From contig OZ020269.1 in assembly GCA_963971225.1 (NCBI GenBank), positions 43,855,264 through 43,919,263 on the forward strand: a stretch of DNA of 64,000 nt, read 5' to 3'. A program made the position numbers and the translations under genes. The stretch comes from Melieria omissa. Lineage: Eukaryota; Arthropoda; Insecta; Diptera; Ulidiidae. The stretch's first letter is position 1, and every line of letters starts with the position of its first letter. Below the pieces are notes generated by a model that ran no database searches, was not told the origin of the DNA, and saw nothing but the letters and a program-made list of their open reading frames with translations. Below are positions 54,552 to 64,000 of this stretch, one piece after another.

Positions 54552-55779
54552 GGGTAAAAGGTTCGGTTGTGGGCATAGTTCGGTTGTGGGCACCCCTTCG
54601 TATCTTTTGATAGAAAGCAGGCTGGGTTTTTTTGACTAAGGCTATTTGTTCATTATGGAACCACGATCTGTTTGTGCCAAATACTGAGTCGAACAGACAC
54701 GCCTGCTTTGTGCTGGGGCCATATATATCTTTCTGTGCTTAAAAAATAAGACAAACATTTTTTTAAACATTTTAAATGGTGTCATAAATCGAAGTGAATC
54801 CATCGAGAAGGCGAGTAAAATGCATTTTTATTTAGTTAATTTATTTTACTTTGTGATCCAATATTGATTACAACCGATATGTTTACCCCGAACAAATTTT
54901 TCACTACTTCTCAAAATGGCTGCCAAATTCGGTTGTGGGCACCGCAATTAGTTCGGTTGTGGGCACCCGTCTTTTAGTGATTTTGTAAGTTTTGGTAAGT
55001 TATTTCATCAAAAATGGTCTTTTAACGCATTTTCTGGTTGTTTTGGCTATATCATCCGAGGGTAAATAAAAAAAATCCTCCGATATCTTTTTTAATGTGC
55101 TGGATGTAATTTAACATTGTTCTGCAGATAAGCTAACCACAAAATCGACTGCCGCAGCGTGTGCGATTTCCCGAACCACTCTCCAACGCTACAAAAAGAA
55201 GGTGGAAGAAAATTTCGGAGACATCAAAGCTGTCGACGGTGGTGTTTTCTTCTTTTTCTTCTTTTCGTGGATGTTATCGAATCAGGTTAACTGGTGTTTT
55301 CCACCTTCTTCACGTCACAGCACTTGAAGAGTGTTGATTAATTAGTTTGAATTTCATTTTACTTTAGGTCTTCTTGACAGCCCAGGAGAATGACTTGGTC
55401 ACTTACATTTTGAAATGCCCGTCCATCTAAAGTGTGCCGACATGCGTACCAGCTACTTCACATGCGTGCATTGTGCTTCAAATAATTAAAACTTAATATT
55501 TGTCTATATTCGTGTTGGTTTTTCTTCATATTTCCCCGTTTCCAGCAGATTTTCCAAGGGTGCCCACAACCGAACCAAAAAAAAATTTTTGTTTAAAATT
55601 ACTACTTTATAAAATTAAAAAAACAACTTTTCTATTTGACGAAATCGATTTACTTTTGTCATTACTTGTTAGCTAAGGTCTCTAGCTTTCCATAGATGTC
55701 CATATGTCCGATTAAGAAGAACTTGGTAAAAAGTTATGAGCCAAAAACAAAAAGGTGCCCACAACCGAACCTATTCCCC
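54552..55779 (+). mobile_element. pogo-like element with six copies of TTCGGTTGTGGGCACC-type motif, TSD TA
   Basis: The ends GGGTAAAAGGTTCGGTTGTG and, inward from the right, GGGGAATAGGTTCGGTTGTG are inverted repeats, flanked by TA (54550-54551, 55780-55781). TTCGGTTGTGGGCA recurs at about 54563, 54581, 54932 and 54953, and in reverse at about 55558 and 55755. A helix-turn-helix fragment supports pogo affinity. Confidence 0.75.
55128..55242 (+). pseudogene. HTH_psq-like DNA-binding fragment
   Basis: One frame reads TTKSTAAACAISRTTLQRYKKK followed by VEENFGDIKAVDGG. The AAxxxxISRTTLQRYxK spacing is that of the psq-type helix-turn-helix at the N-terminus of pogo/Tigger transposases. No DDE domain is left. 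Confidence 0.5.
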
Positions 55780-56625
55780 TACAGGCGCGAATTTTAAATG
55801 AGAATTTCCGGAAACTTTTCGGTCACAATGTATGTCTAAAAATAGGTTTGAAATCTGAATATATCAATGACAGGGTCACTTTAACTCGGAATGTCAAAAT
55901 ATATGATCAAATCAGAAATTATAACAATTTCATATAACATTTTTTTACGAAGGTACAATAAAAATATTAACGAAACTAATATGCCCAACCTTATTTGTAG
56001 TGCCTTGCAGTAGAATAACAAAAACAAAACAGAAACACATGATAATAACAACATTCAATACTCCATGAAGATCAAGCGAAATCACAAAATTTGGCACTGA
56101 CTTTGAAGCACTAAAACTTAAATATTTCAGAAAATGCACAAAAGTGCACCTTAATTTTTTGCAATATAGTAGTCAAATATATGTTCTTTACATATTATAT
56201 AAAATTATTTCGGCCTTTCACAGCCAAAGTAACTATATGTCCTATATGTAACCTATATCCTTTAAATATGTACAATTTTGAGACTATAACTAACAAAATT
56301 TTATAAATTATTAATACACATATTCTACAAACATAATTTTGTTTAAACATTAGTATAATACCTGAGGTTGAAGGTTCCATATTAAAAAATTAAGTTTTGC
56401 AAGAATGATATTAAAAAAAGCACTTCAAATCACTGGCAAATGCGTAACGCGCTCTAAACACAACGGAGCAATGAACAAATACCGTTCAATGTAGATCATT
56501 TATTTTTTCACCCAGTGATGCACAATTTTATCTACTTTTCCCCCATACCAAATATTATCAAGATATTTGAATTTCATTTTTGAATTAATCGCCATTTTGG
56601 GCATCAAATACCCCACTGTGCGGCG

Positions 56626-57765
56626 TTAGGAACTTAAACATCTTCACAGAGCATCAGCCACTCACGTTCGCGGTTTCAGACCAAAACCCAAACGCAAAAA
56701 TAAAGCGCTGGAAAGCCTTTATTGACGAACATAACGCAAAAATATATTATAAGCCAGGCAAAGAAAATTATGTCGCCGATGCACTATCGCGTCAGAATAT
56801 TCACGCCTTGGAGGAAGAGGCGCGTTCGGACGTTGCTACGGACCATACCGAGGTATCGCTGACTTACACAATTGAAGCGACTGAGAAACCGCTCAACTGT
56901 TTCAGAAACCAAATTGTTTTGGAAGAAGCAGAGTTTATTCAAAAACGGAATTTTATACTTTTCGGCGAAAAAACACGCCATATAATCCACTTCACGGATA
57001 GAAAAACTCTTGTGGACGAGATAAAACTGGCTGTAAACCCAAATGTGGTAAATGCGATACATTGCCGGCTACCAACGCTGGCTAACATCCAGCATGAATT
57101 GGTCGAGTGCTTTCCATCAACGAAGTTCTGGTATTGTAAAAATATGGTGTCAGACATCGTTAACAAGGGAGAGCAGAGGAAGATAGTGACTGTTGAGCAT
57201 AATCGCGCTCACAGAGCTGCTCAGGAGAATGTAAAGCAAACTCTCTGTGATTATTACTTCCCAAAGATGACTAAGTTGGCAAATGAAATTGTTACAAACT
57301 GTAAATATGTGCAAAAGCCAAATACGATAGGTATCCGAGAAAGCAGGAGCTCGGGATAACGCCAATACCATCTTATACGGGCGAAATGTTGCATATTGAT
57401 ATCTTGGAGAAAAAAATTGACAATACTATTGACCTCATCCCATTGGCTACAGTGGAGTATAATCGGACAATTCACTCTGTGACTAACAAGAGACCCACCG
57501 ACATAATTCACGCTGCGCCATACGAGCTTAGGGAAGAGAGAGAAGGTAAAATAAGGGAAGCCCAACAGTCGCACCTAGAGAGAAACAACCCATCTAGGCA
57601 AAATCGAGTATTTGAAGTGGGAGAATGCGTTTTGGTTAAAACAAATCGAAGATTGGGAAATAAACTGACCCGTTATATGTTGAAGAGGTAGTGGAAGCCG
57701 ATTTAGGAACCACGGTTCTTATTAACGGGAGGGTGGTCCACAAGGACAATATTAGGTAACACTTT
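56626..57765 (+). pseudogene. gypsy3 RNase H end and integrase with core deletion
   Basis: RNase H resumes after the Transib and ends ENYVADALSRQN. The integrase linker follows, then the zinc domain EHNRAHRAAQENV ... NCKYVQK, where the second Cys pair has lost one Cys. A stop at 57357 and a shift lead to GEMLHIDI, the first catalytic Asp block. Directly afterwards the sequence reads LEKKIDNTIDLIPLATVEYN, the end of the core, so the part with the second Asp and the Glu is deleted. The C-terminal domain (FEVGECVLVKTNRRLGNK) is followed by a stop and a shifted end near 57760. Confidence 0.8.
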
Positions 57766-58583
57766 TCTTTCCGCATTCGATCTAATTCTCATCACCTTTT
57801 AGGATTTTGATTGGGATACTCCTCATTCGGGTGGCGATGGCGAAGGTAACGGACTACTCTACTTCTAGTTACATCCCCATTCTGGACGGGGACGTAACCA
57901 TTTGGCAGGATTTTGGTTATTTGGCCATGTGACAAACCTCACAACGTATCGGGAAATGGCCGAGGAAACAAGTAGGCTTTCGAACCTTTTCCCCTCGCAC
58001 CAGTGGCGTCCCCAGGGGGGGGGGGATTAGGGGGATGGATCCCCCCCCTTGGTCGGAGAATTCACTTATGCAATTTGCTATAACAATATGGAATTGTGAA
58101 ACATTTTTACTATTTGCTTTATCGCTTCTGTAATCACCCACTTAAAACCTAATAACTGAACCTCCCATGATCTGGCCAGACCATAATGTAAACAAGATGA
58201 TAGTCGAGGATTGTTGTTAAGGATATAAAAAAACCAGAAAGTGTGAATACAATGATTTCTTTTGCTTGTCTACATTATTTTTACGTAAAACGGTGAAAAT
58301 ATACTAGAATAATTAAGTAAATAGCGAGTTTCAACTTTAATGAGTTAATTTTGAAATTAAAAAAATACGGCAGTAAAGCAAAAAAATAAAAAAAATGTAT
58401 AAATGTAAAATACGTTACTTATGGATCTACTTCAGCTGCTTGACCAATGCAATTATTTCAACAATATAATGCAGTATCATGACTATACCACATTGAGATT
58501 TTACATTCGACACATACAAATCGGGTTTTGATATATATATTTCTGGATTCCTTGCACTGTTAATAATTCTGAACTGCTTTGCC

Positions 58584-58968
58584 CATATATGTAATACTTC
58601 TATATTGGCACTAAGCTCAAAGTACATTCGCCAACATCACAGTACAGCAATAGTGAAATATGAGCGAGAAAGCGATAAACGAATGTACTCTGACAGCTGT
58701 CAAAAGTGGCAAAAAAGTCAGGTGCGTTCAGGCGGGAAAAAAATGACTGGAAAAAAATAAAAATTTGTCGAAATTAACTGAAATTTCTTCGACCGCCCCT
58801 GGAGCAGTTTCACAGTTGTTCATGTGTAGAAGTGCACATGTATACACGCATAGAAATACATTCACAAAATTTCGTGTTTTCTGTCTCATCGCTTGTCTCC
58901 CTTTGATTTCCGAATGAAATCACATTGTGAAGATACGTTAGTGCCAATATAGAAGTATTACATATATG
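58584..58968. mobile_element. 385-bp element with 31-bp TIRs, TSD GCTTTGCC
   Basis: The ends CATATATGTAATACTTCTAT and their complement extend over 31 bp. GCTTTGCC stands at 58576-58583 and 58969-58976; copy 1 of the host hAT has a single GCTTTGCC-like site, proving the insertion. An 8-bp duplication fits hAT or P. Confidence 0.9.
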
Positions 58969-59196
58969 GCTTTGCCAAAGAAAAATATGCAAAACATGCT
59001 CTACATGTTGTTGTTCATGCTGAACTGGCCGGATATCGTTTTCCTTGTCGCCTTCGTCGTTGCTATCTTCACATTGAACTATCTAAACGACCATTTTTTC
59101 TATCAGTATCAGAAGCTTCGTTTTGTTCAGGGCCAAATGAAAGCGTGAAATTGGCAGCACCGTTATTATTGCCTCTCGCAGCAAATTATTTAATAT

Positions 59197-59637
59197 TGTT
59201 ACGAATTTCACCAGTTCGTTATCGACGGTTCGTTTTGATTGTATTTGAAAATAAAACAACTTCAGTTATCCGGTGCAGCGTAGTCAAAACTAACAATCGC
59301 TTTATTTACAGATTTGCACTTGTTCTACTTTACACTACTACTATTGCATGTTTCCCCATTGCTTGCTCAACACCGACTCGACCCCTTGCGCTGCCACTGC
59401 TGCTTTTATACCACTTTTCTTATCGCGCCGAAGTTTCTTGCAACTTCTAATTGGAAAGCGCTCGACCATTCTCGCACAGCCCATTTCGAGAACCATCCCT
59501 GCCATATCGGACTATACCAAGCGAATTTATAACAGTTTTGCTGTACTTCACAGTGCATGCCTAAAAGTATGCTTGGAAAACATTCGTGCGGAGAAGGCAT
59601 TCCCGTACACTGCGGCACAGAATTTCTCATCGTATCA
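59197..59637 (-). repeat. 3' LTR of the compact element
   Basis: On the minus strand it begins TGATACGATGAG and ends CGTAACA. It is preceded by GTGATGGGCAG as a candidate polypurine tract. Confidence 0.9.
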
Positions 59638-59648
59638 CTGCCCATCAC

Positions 59649-61844
59649 TTAGACTTGTTCGTCCCGAACAAGTACCGAGGCTCCGCCGGAGTAAGACGCC
59701 AGGTGCTCCAAATGGACTACTTTCAACCTGGCGTTTCTGTTGCCGCAGCGTTGCACCCTGTACACCACGTCATTAATCCTGGTCACGACCTTGTACGGTC
59801 CTTCCCATGACGTTTGAAGCTGTGGAGACAAACCTTTCCTCCGCTGCGGGTTGTAAAGCATTACCAGATTGCCTTCTTGGAACCCCTCTGGGTTAGCCCG
59901 TAGACCATAGCTCGCTGTCAACCTGCTTTCAACTGGTTGAGTGCGGCTCCGCGATCTTCTCCTCGGCCCTTTCGCAGCCGAACACCGATTACAGCCTCTG
60001 ATCCACTCAGCGACAGACTCCTGGCATCCTACCCAATAGAACCGCCTTCTTATCTTGGCGACAGTTTTTGCGATGCCTAGGTGCCCTCCACTGGAGTCGT
60101 TATGGTTTTCCTCGATGACATCGTCGATCCGGCCTCTCGGGACCACTATTAGGGATTTTCTGGTCCTGCCATCCCTGCTCTCCCACTCGCGGTATAGGCA
60201 GCCATCCTGCAGACGTAGACTTTGCCACTGTGCCCAGTAAGCCTTCGTGGTCGGGCTCTCATCAGCCATCTCCTGCCAGGCCGGCCGTAATCTCTGCGCT
60301 TTGCCTTCGATGATCTTCGCGAGATCGGTATCCTTGCGCTGGTCCTTCAGTAGCCTTTCCGCAAGCCAATCTTTCTCTTGCAGAACTCTTACCGACCGAA
60401 CATCCACAATTTGTCCCTCGTTTTCGGCCTGCGAATTATGCCTGCGTTCGGTCTCGCACGAATGATGTGGCAGAGCGTCATCCCTTCTTGGCGACGTCTT
60501 TTGTCCGGAACGCTTTTCCCGCAGATGGCAGTCTCGTGATATGTGGCCTTGCTTGCCACATCGCCAGCAACTGACTCGAGATGATACTGCCCGCAGCCCC
60601 GCTGGTGCATCCGAGCTCACTGTCTGGCTTTGCGTGACACGTCCAGATTGGACTCCATGCATTTCCGCAGATGAATGTCGAAAACTTCCCCTCCAGGCCG
60701 CCTCATACGTCAATGCGCTTGTCACCGTCTCACGGAATGTCGGCTTGCCCATCATCAATGCACTGCGTCGTGTCTCCGGGTCATGAAGACCTTCAATAAA
60801 CGCCTCAATCTTCATCCTCTCGAGATAATCAGCGCCGAATTTTGGGTAGCACAACTGTACGAGCCGCTCAATGTCTGCTGCATACGTCTGCAGCGCCTCG
60901 TCTGCTCTTTGCCAGCGGTTCTTCAGCTCGCAATAATACAGCATTTTGTTGTGCTCGTCACTGTATCTGGCTGCCAGCGCCCTTATGACGGTTTCGTAAT
61001 CACCTCTCAAACCTTCCGGAACAGTTTTTATTACCTCAGCCGCCGGACCTCTTAGAGCCAGTATCAGTCTCCGACCTTTCCTAACATCGGTCCACTGACT
61101 CTCCAAAGCAGCCATATCGAATTGTAGTTTGAATGTGTCGAACGACGTAGTACCATCATAAGTAGGCACTGCTATGGCAAAACTTTCCTCAACCGACTGC
61201 ACTCTTGCTCGCAGCTGTACCTCTCTAAGCCGCTCCTCGATTTTCCTGTTTACCGAATCCTCCAGACTGTCAACTCGTTTGTCCCACTTGTCCATTCGCG
61301 TCTCAAGATGCTCAACTTTCCCGTTCAGTCTATCGGAAATTTCCTCCACCTTCTGTTCTATGCGCGCAGAATTTGTCGCCATTTCTCGGTTGCACGCTTC
61401 CATTTGCTCCGATATTTCACGGGTCGCCGTTTCCATCCTTGCTATTTCTTGATTCGTCGTTTCCAGTTTCGCTGCCATTTGCGCCGAAAGTTCCTGATTC
61501 GCGGTTTCCAGTTTCGTTGCCATTTGCGCCGACATTTCGCGGTTGGAAGTCTCAAACATGCCTTTAAGTGCAACCATTAACTGGCTCATGTCCATTGCTT
61601 GTGGTGGCGTAGCCGCTGCAGCCGTACTTTGCATCGACGCAGCACCAGCAGGCGATTCCTCCACCTTGGCCGACGCCTCTTGTTCCTGCGTTCCGAACTC
61701 GTGTGCAGCCCAATCAATGCCTCTTGATTCACACGCCTCTCGCAAACGCAGCTGCAACTCCACCTTACCGCCAGCAGTCGGCAAATTCCAGGCAGCCAGC
61801 TCCTTCTTCAGCTGGTCAACCTTCAGCAGCTCCAGTTTAACCAT
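59649..61844 (-). CDS. Gag-integrase fusion protein of the compact LTR element
   Basis: The ORF is fully open for 731 codons from an ATG at 61844. Residues 4-38 resemble a SAP DNA-binding motif. Residues about 95-215 form a long coiled coil of repeated ETxNxEISxQM-type units. The capsid lies at about 222-400, starting VPTYDGTTSFDTFKLQFD. A CCHC knuckle, CWRCGKQGHISRDC, is at 426-439. Next comes an integrase zinc domain with His581, His588, Cys618 and Cys621, then, without the DDE core, an integrase C-terminal domain with EGPYKVV at about 681. Protease, RT, RNase H and the integrase core are all absent, yet the frame is kept across both joins. It likely packages and binds element RNA; activity of the integrase ends is inference. 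Confidence 0.85.
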   Translation of the reverse strand: MVKLELLKVDQLKKELAAWNLPTAGGKVELQLRLREACESRGIDWAAHEFGTQEQEASAKVEESPAGAASMQSTAAAATPPQAMDMSQLMVALKGMFETSNREMSAQMATKLETANQELSAQMAAKLETTNQEIARMETATREISEQMEACNREMATNSARIEQKVEEISDRLNGKVEHLETRMDKWDKRVDSLEDSVNRKIEERLREVQLRARVQSVEESFAIAVPTYDGTTSFDTFKLQFDMAALESQWTDVRKGRRLILALRGPAAEVIKTVPEGLRGDYETVIRALAARYSDEHNKMLYYCELKNRWQRADEALQTYAADIERLVQLCYPKFGADYLERMKIEAFIEGLHDPETRRSALMMGKPTFRETVTSALTYEAAWRGSFRHSSAEMHGVQSGRVTQSQTVSSDAPAGLRAVSSRVSCWRCGKQGHISRDCHLREKRSGQKTSPRRDDALPHHSCETERRHNSQAENEGQIVDVRSVRVLQEKDWLAERLLKDQRKDTDLAKIIEGKAQRLRPAWQEMADESPTTKAYWAQWQSLRLQDGCLYREWESRDGRTRKSLIVVPRGRIDDVIEENHNDSSGGHLGIAKTVAKIRRRFYWVGCQESVAEWIRGCNRCSAAKGPRRRSRSRTQPVESRLTASYGLRANPEGFQEGNLVMLYNPQRRKGLSPQLQTSWEGPYKVVTRINDVVYRVQRCGNRNARLKVVHLEHLASYSGGASVLVRDEQV

Positions 61845-61888
61845 GTTTCCGTTTTTATAATTTTATTTTACTTTCAGTAATACAATCC

Positions 61889-61904
61889 CCAATTTCTGAC
61901 ACCA
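61889..61904 (-). other. Primer binding site of the compact element
   Basis: TGGTGTCAGAAATTGG begins two bases inside the 5' LTR and fits a tRNA-Leu 3' end, the primer used by mdg3-like elements. Confidence 0.65.
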
Positions 61905-61906
61905 AA

Positions 61907-62347
61907 TGTTACGAATTTCACCAGTTCGTTATCGACGGTTCGTTTTGATTGTATTTGAAAATAAAACAACTTCAGTTATCCGGTGCAGCGTAGTCAAAAC
62001 TAACAATCGCTTTATTTACAGATTTGCACTTGTTCTACTTTACACTACTACTATTGCATGTTTCCCCATTGCTTGCTCAACACCGACTCGACCCCTTGCG
62101 CTGCCACTGCTGCTTTTATACCACTTTTCTTATCGCGCCGAAGTTTCTTGCAACTTCTAATTGGAAAGCGCTCGACCATTCTCGCACAGCCCATTTCGAG
62201 AACCATCCCTGCCATATCGGACTATACCAAGCGAATTTATAACAGTTTTGCTGTACTTCACAGTGCATGCCTAAAAGTATGCTTGGAAAACATTCGTGCG
62301 GAGAAGGCATTCCCGTACACTGCGGCACAGAATTTCTCATCGTATCA
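61907..62347 (-). repeat. 5' LTR of the compact element
   Basis: Identical to 59197-59637 over all 441 bases as read by eye. Confidence 0.9.
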
Positions 62348-64000
62348 ATATCTTAAATTCGTTGCTCTAAAGCATTAGTTTCCGCTATTGCTAAGGAAAT
62401 TTTTTTAGAGATTTTCCTCTCTGATTTAACTCCAGCGTCGAAGTTCAAAAACAATGTCCACCTGATTCTCAAAATAGCATTCTCTTCCTTTCATCTCTGT
62501 CACAGAAAACACCCAATCGAATTGGAAAATGGATAAGTATTAATTTTGAATATGTTCCAACATTATTTTCCAACAAAAATTATAATTTATTAACCCAAAG
62601 AAAATAAAAGCCAAGGCGAACGAAAAACACTTGGACCAGGTACATTTTGCGCCAGCTAATTTACGTCACTATTAACGGGATGGCACGAAAAAAGTGCTTC
62701 AAATCGGGTCAGATGGAAAAACCTAGTTGAAAATATATATATAATATAAAAAAATATTTATTAACAATTCTGACAATAATTACGTCGAAAATAACAAAAA
62801 AAAACTGAAAATAACTGGCAAATTTGTATGCAAATGCACCATGGTCTGGCCAAGCCATGGTTTTGGGTTTTGTGCTTAGAAAGGATCAGTTAAGGATATC
62901 ATGAAATTTGAGCTCGATAGCTTAATTACAACATTACTAAAGTGGATCCAAAGTTCAATATGGTCTGGCCAGAACCGGATACCCGCAGAAGGGTTAAGAA
63001 TAAATGAATAAAAAAAATCAGCATTGCATTTGTTCTCGCAGAATAGTTGTATTTTCAATGTTCCCAAAAGTGTCGACTACTTATTTACCAAAATAGTAAT
63101 CAAACGCAGGCTTCATGCCAACCCTGCATCAGCTGTTGAAATTAAAAAAAATGAAATGAAATTGCGGGTAAACATGGAAACATGGTCACCTCTATCATAA
63201 TTAAATTTCAGAACGTCATACATTTTGTAAATGTTTGATTTCTTTTACATAGCTGGTGTGCTTTTTAAAATACGTCTTTTGAGTTTTTCGTAATTCTATT
63301 AGCAGTTGTTTTCGAAATGTCATAACTTAAAACAAACTTGAATTTTTTGGTTGGGATTTTATAACTTAAAAATACATGTCACTTGAATTTTGTGTTTTAA
63401 GAAGTTTATGTTAGTATATGTATACATATATGTATGTATGTACAATTTTATTCAACATGTATTAAAAATAATACGCAAAGATGAAAGTATAAAAATGGCG
63501 TTAAACTGCATTTTTTGCATATCCCCCCCCTTCCCGAAATCCTGGGGACGCCACTGCCTCGCACCATATGAAAACTCTACTGGACTCCAACGTGACGCAT
63601 GTGAAGGTGCTATTGTCAACGCTGAACATCTACCATAGGAGTATCAACGCTCTGGGCACTGCCCTAAAGGTGATCGCGGGGACTCCAGACTTCGATGACT
63701 TCGAAAGGTTAAAATTCCGGCAGCAGGAGCTTGTGGACTCGGAGAACAGACCGATAACAATCAACACAAAGACGCAGGACCAACTAAACGAACTGACCAG
63801 GACAGTTAACCTGATCCTAAAAAATTTAAAATCAACGAAAATAGATACAAGCCACTTATATGAAACATTACTTGCCAGGGACAGAATACTAAGTTTAGAA
63901 CTGGAAACCCTATTATTAACCGTCACCCTTGCAAAGGTGGGTGTAATAACCCGGTAGTTTTAGACGATAGTGACATAAAAATGTTTATTAATGAGCGCTC

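Larger units (their letters stand above)
53658..55830 (-). mobile_element. Mariner element (DD34D) split by a pogo-like insertion
   Basis: The ends CCTTGTGACCGAAAAGTTTC and, inward from the right, CATTGTGACCGAAAAGTTTC are inverted repeats. TA flanks both (53656-53657, 55831-55832). A dead transposase occupies 53706-54426, and the element at 54552 lies in the leader. The mariner sits inside the Transib. Confidence 0.85.
52317..56620 (-). mobile_element. Transib element, TIR CACAGTGGGGTAT, TSD CGGCG
   Basis: The ends CACAGTGGGGTAT and ATACCCCACTGTG are perfect inverted repeats. The 5-bp GC-rich duplication CGGCG flanks both (52312-52316, 56621-56625). Transib elements have 5-bp GC-rich targets and termini starting like the RSS heptamer CACAGTG, exactly as here. 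The interior holds a C-terminal transposase fragment, a duplicated left end, a trinucleotide repeat, and a mariner with a pogo-like element inside. It interrupts gypsy3 RNase H. Confidence 0.85.
59197..62347 (-). mobile_element. Young compact LTR retrotransposon with internally deleted pol, TSD ATAT
   Basis: Two 441-bp LTRs (59197-59637 and 61907-62347) are identical as read. ATAT flanks both sides (59193-59196, 62348-62351), and the host hAT in copy 1 shows the empty site. The internal 2.27 kb holds one long minus-strand ORF, a PBS and a purine-rich tract before the 3' LTR. With no RT or catalytic integrase it is non-autonomous and must be mobilised by a relative. Confidence 0.9.
58001..63556 (-). 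mobile_element. hAT element, TIR CAGTGGCGTCCCCAGG, TSD CCTCGCAC; copy 2
   Basis: Reverse copy of the family at 32967-34987, flanked by CCTCGCAC (57993-58000, 63557-63564). It is enlarged by a 385-bp element at 58584 and an LTR element at 59197; without them and their duplications it is about 2.0 kb, as copy 1. The two copies align nearly throughout. Confidence 0.9.
40336..64000 (+). mobile_element. gypsy3: errantivirus-like endogenous retrovirus, runs off the window
   Basis: An LTR (40336-40679), a TGGCGCC PBS, gag, protease, RT, RNase H, integrase and env follow in order over more than 23 kb. The excess length is explained by insertions: SINE 40934, LINE 41374, mariner 50025, Transib 52317 and hAT 58001, with nested insertions inside them. 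The 3' LTR lies beyond 64000. Every gene is broken. It is a different family from gypsy2, since the LTRs share no long match. Confidence 0.85.
57803..64000 (+). pseudogene. gypsy3 env, split by a hAT and cut by the window end
   Basis: An acceptor-like CATCACCTTTTAG precedes 57803, and the first codons encode a short hydrophobic leader (ILIGILLIRVAMA), consistent with a spliced env message and a signal peptide. The ectodomain is interrupted at 58000 by the hAT and resumes at 63565. SINALGTALKVIAGTPDFDDF, beginning near 63635, is the fusion-region block shared with gypsy2. A frame change near 63945 precedes NPVVLDDSDIKMF, the last residues in the window. Confidence 0.8.

Noticed and set aside
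59145..59776. Several overlapping frames of 72-142 codons in the LTR region, repeated at 61906-62378
   Set aside because: They are the two identical LTRs read in sense and antisense; the frames are not coding.
1..64000. CRISPR arrays, operons or bacterial genes
   Set aside because: No regularly spaced direct repeats with unique spacers, no Shine-Dalgarno-linked gene series; all coding signals are eukaryotic transposons.

Overview
This window looks like repeat-dense, AT-rich chromosomal DNA of a higher fly, most likely a tephritid or close relative. The evidence is errantivirus-type gypsy elements with env, a DD41D mariner of the rosa type first known from Ceratitis, P-element-like THAP transposases, insect-type Helitrons and hAT elements, GT-AG introns, and one clean exon of an SVOP-like transporter. 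I see no prokaryotic operon, CRISPR array or rRNA. Almost every base belongs to a transposable element or the wreck of one.

Layout. 1-4081: an interspersed repeat (family A), a C-terminal DUF7869-like fragment, two MITEs and a dead DD41D mariner. 4082-15650: gypsy1, an env-less Ty3/gypsy element (LTR, membrane-anchor ORF, gag, protease, RT-RNase H, integrase, LTR). It is cut by a hAT at 6774-8250 and by a family A repeat at 8708-12201, which itself holds a hAT (8950-11557) with two TTAA elements inside. 16404-17360: a hAT with two hairpins. 17425-29620: gypsy2, an errantivirus-like provirus with two LTRs, gag, pol and env, cut by two TTAA elements, a 918-bp element with an iterated motif, and a tRNA-headed SINE. 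That SINE was itself split by a hAT carrying fragments of an intron-containing gene. 29621-40335: a TA-flanked MITE, SINEs, a Helitron, two P-like transposase pseudogenes and the SVOP-like exon (35765-36162). 40336-64000: gypsy3, a second errantivirus-like provirus running off the window.

gypsy3 is expanded from an expected 7-8 kb to more than 23 kb by a SINE, an apparently full-length RNase H-bearing LINE (itself holding a hAT holding a mariner), a second copy of that mariner, a 4.3-kb Transib (holding a mariner holding a pogo-like element), and a 5.6-kb hAT. The hAT holds a 385-bp TIR element and a young LTR element with identical LTRs. Target-site duplications can be read for most insertions, so the order of events can be largely reconstructed.

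The most interesting items are: the hAT that captured spliced-gene fragments (25811-28095); the compact LTR element whose single 731-codon ORF fuses gag to the two ends of integrase (59197-62347); a SINE whose 3' end matches the LINE at 41374-48362; a Transib with RSS-heptamer-like ends and a duplicated terminus (52317-56620); two elements with six copies of a terminal motif in both orientations (23603-24520 and 54552-55779); and five unrelated TTAA-targeting short elements. All retroviral-like coding regions are broken by stops, frameshifts, deletions or insertions. Everything here was read by eye; family names rest on motifs I recognise, not on searches.
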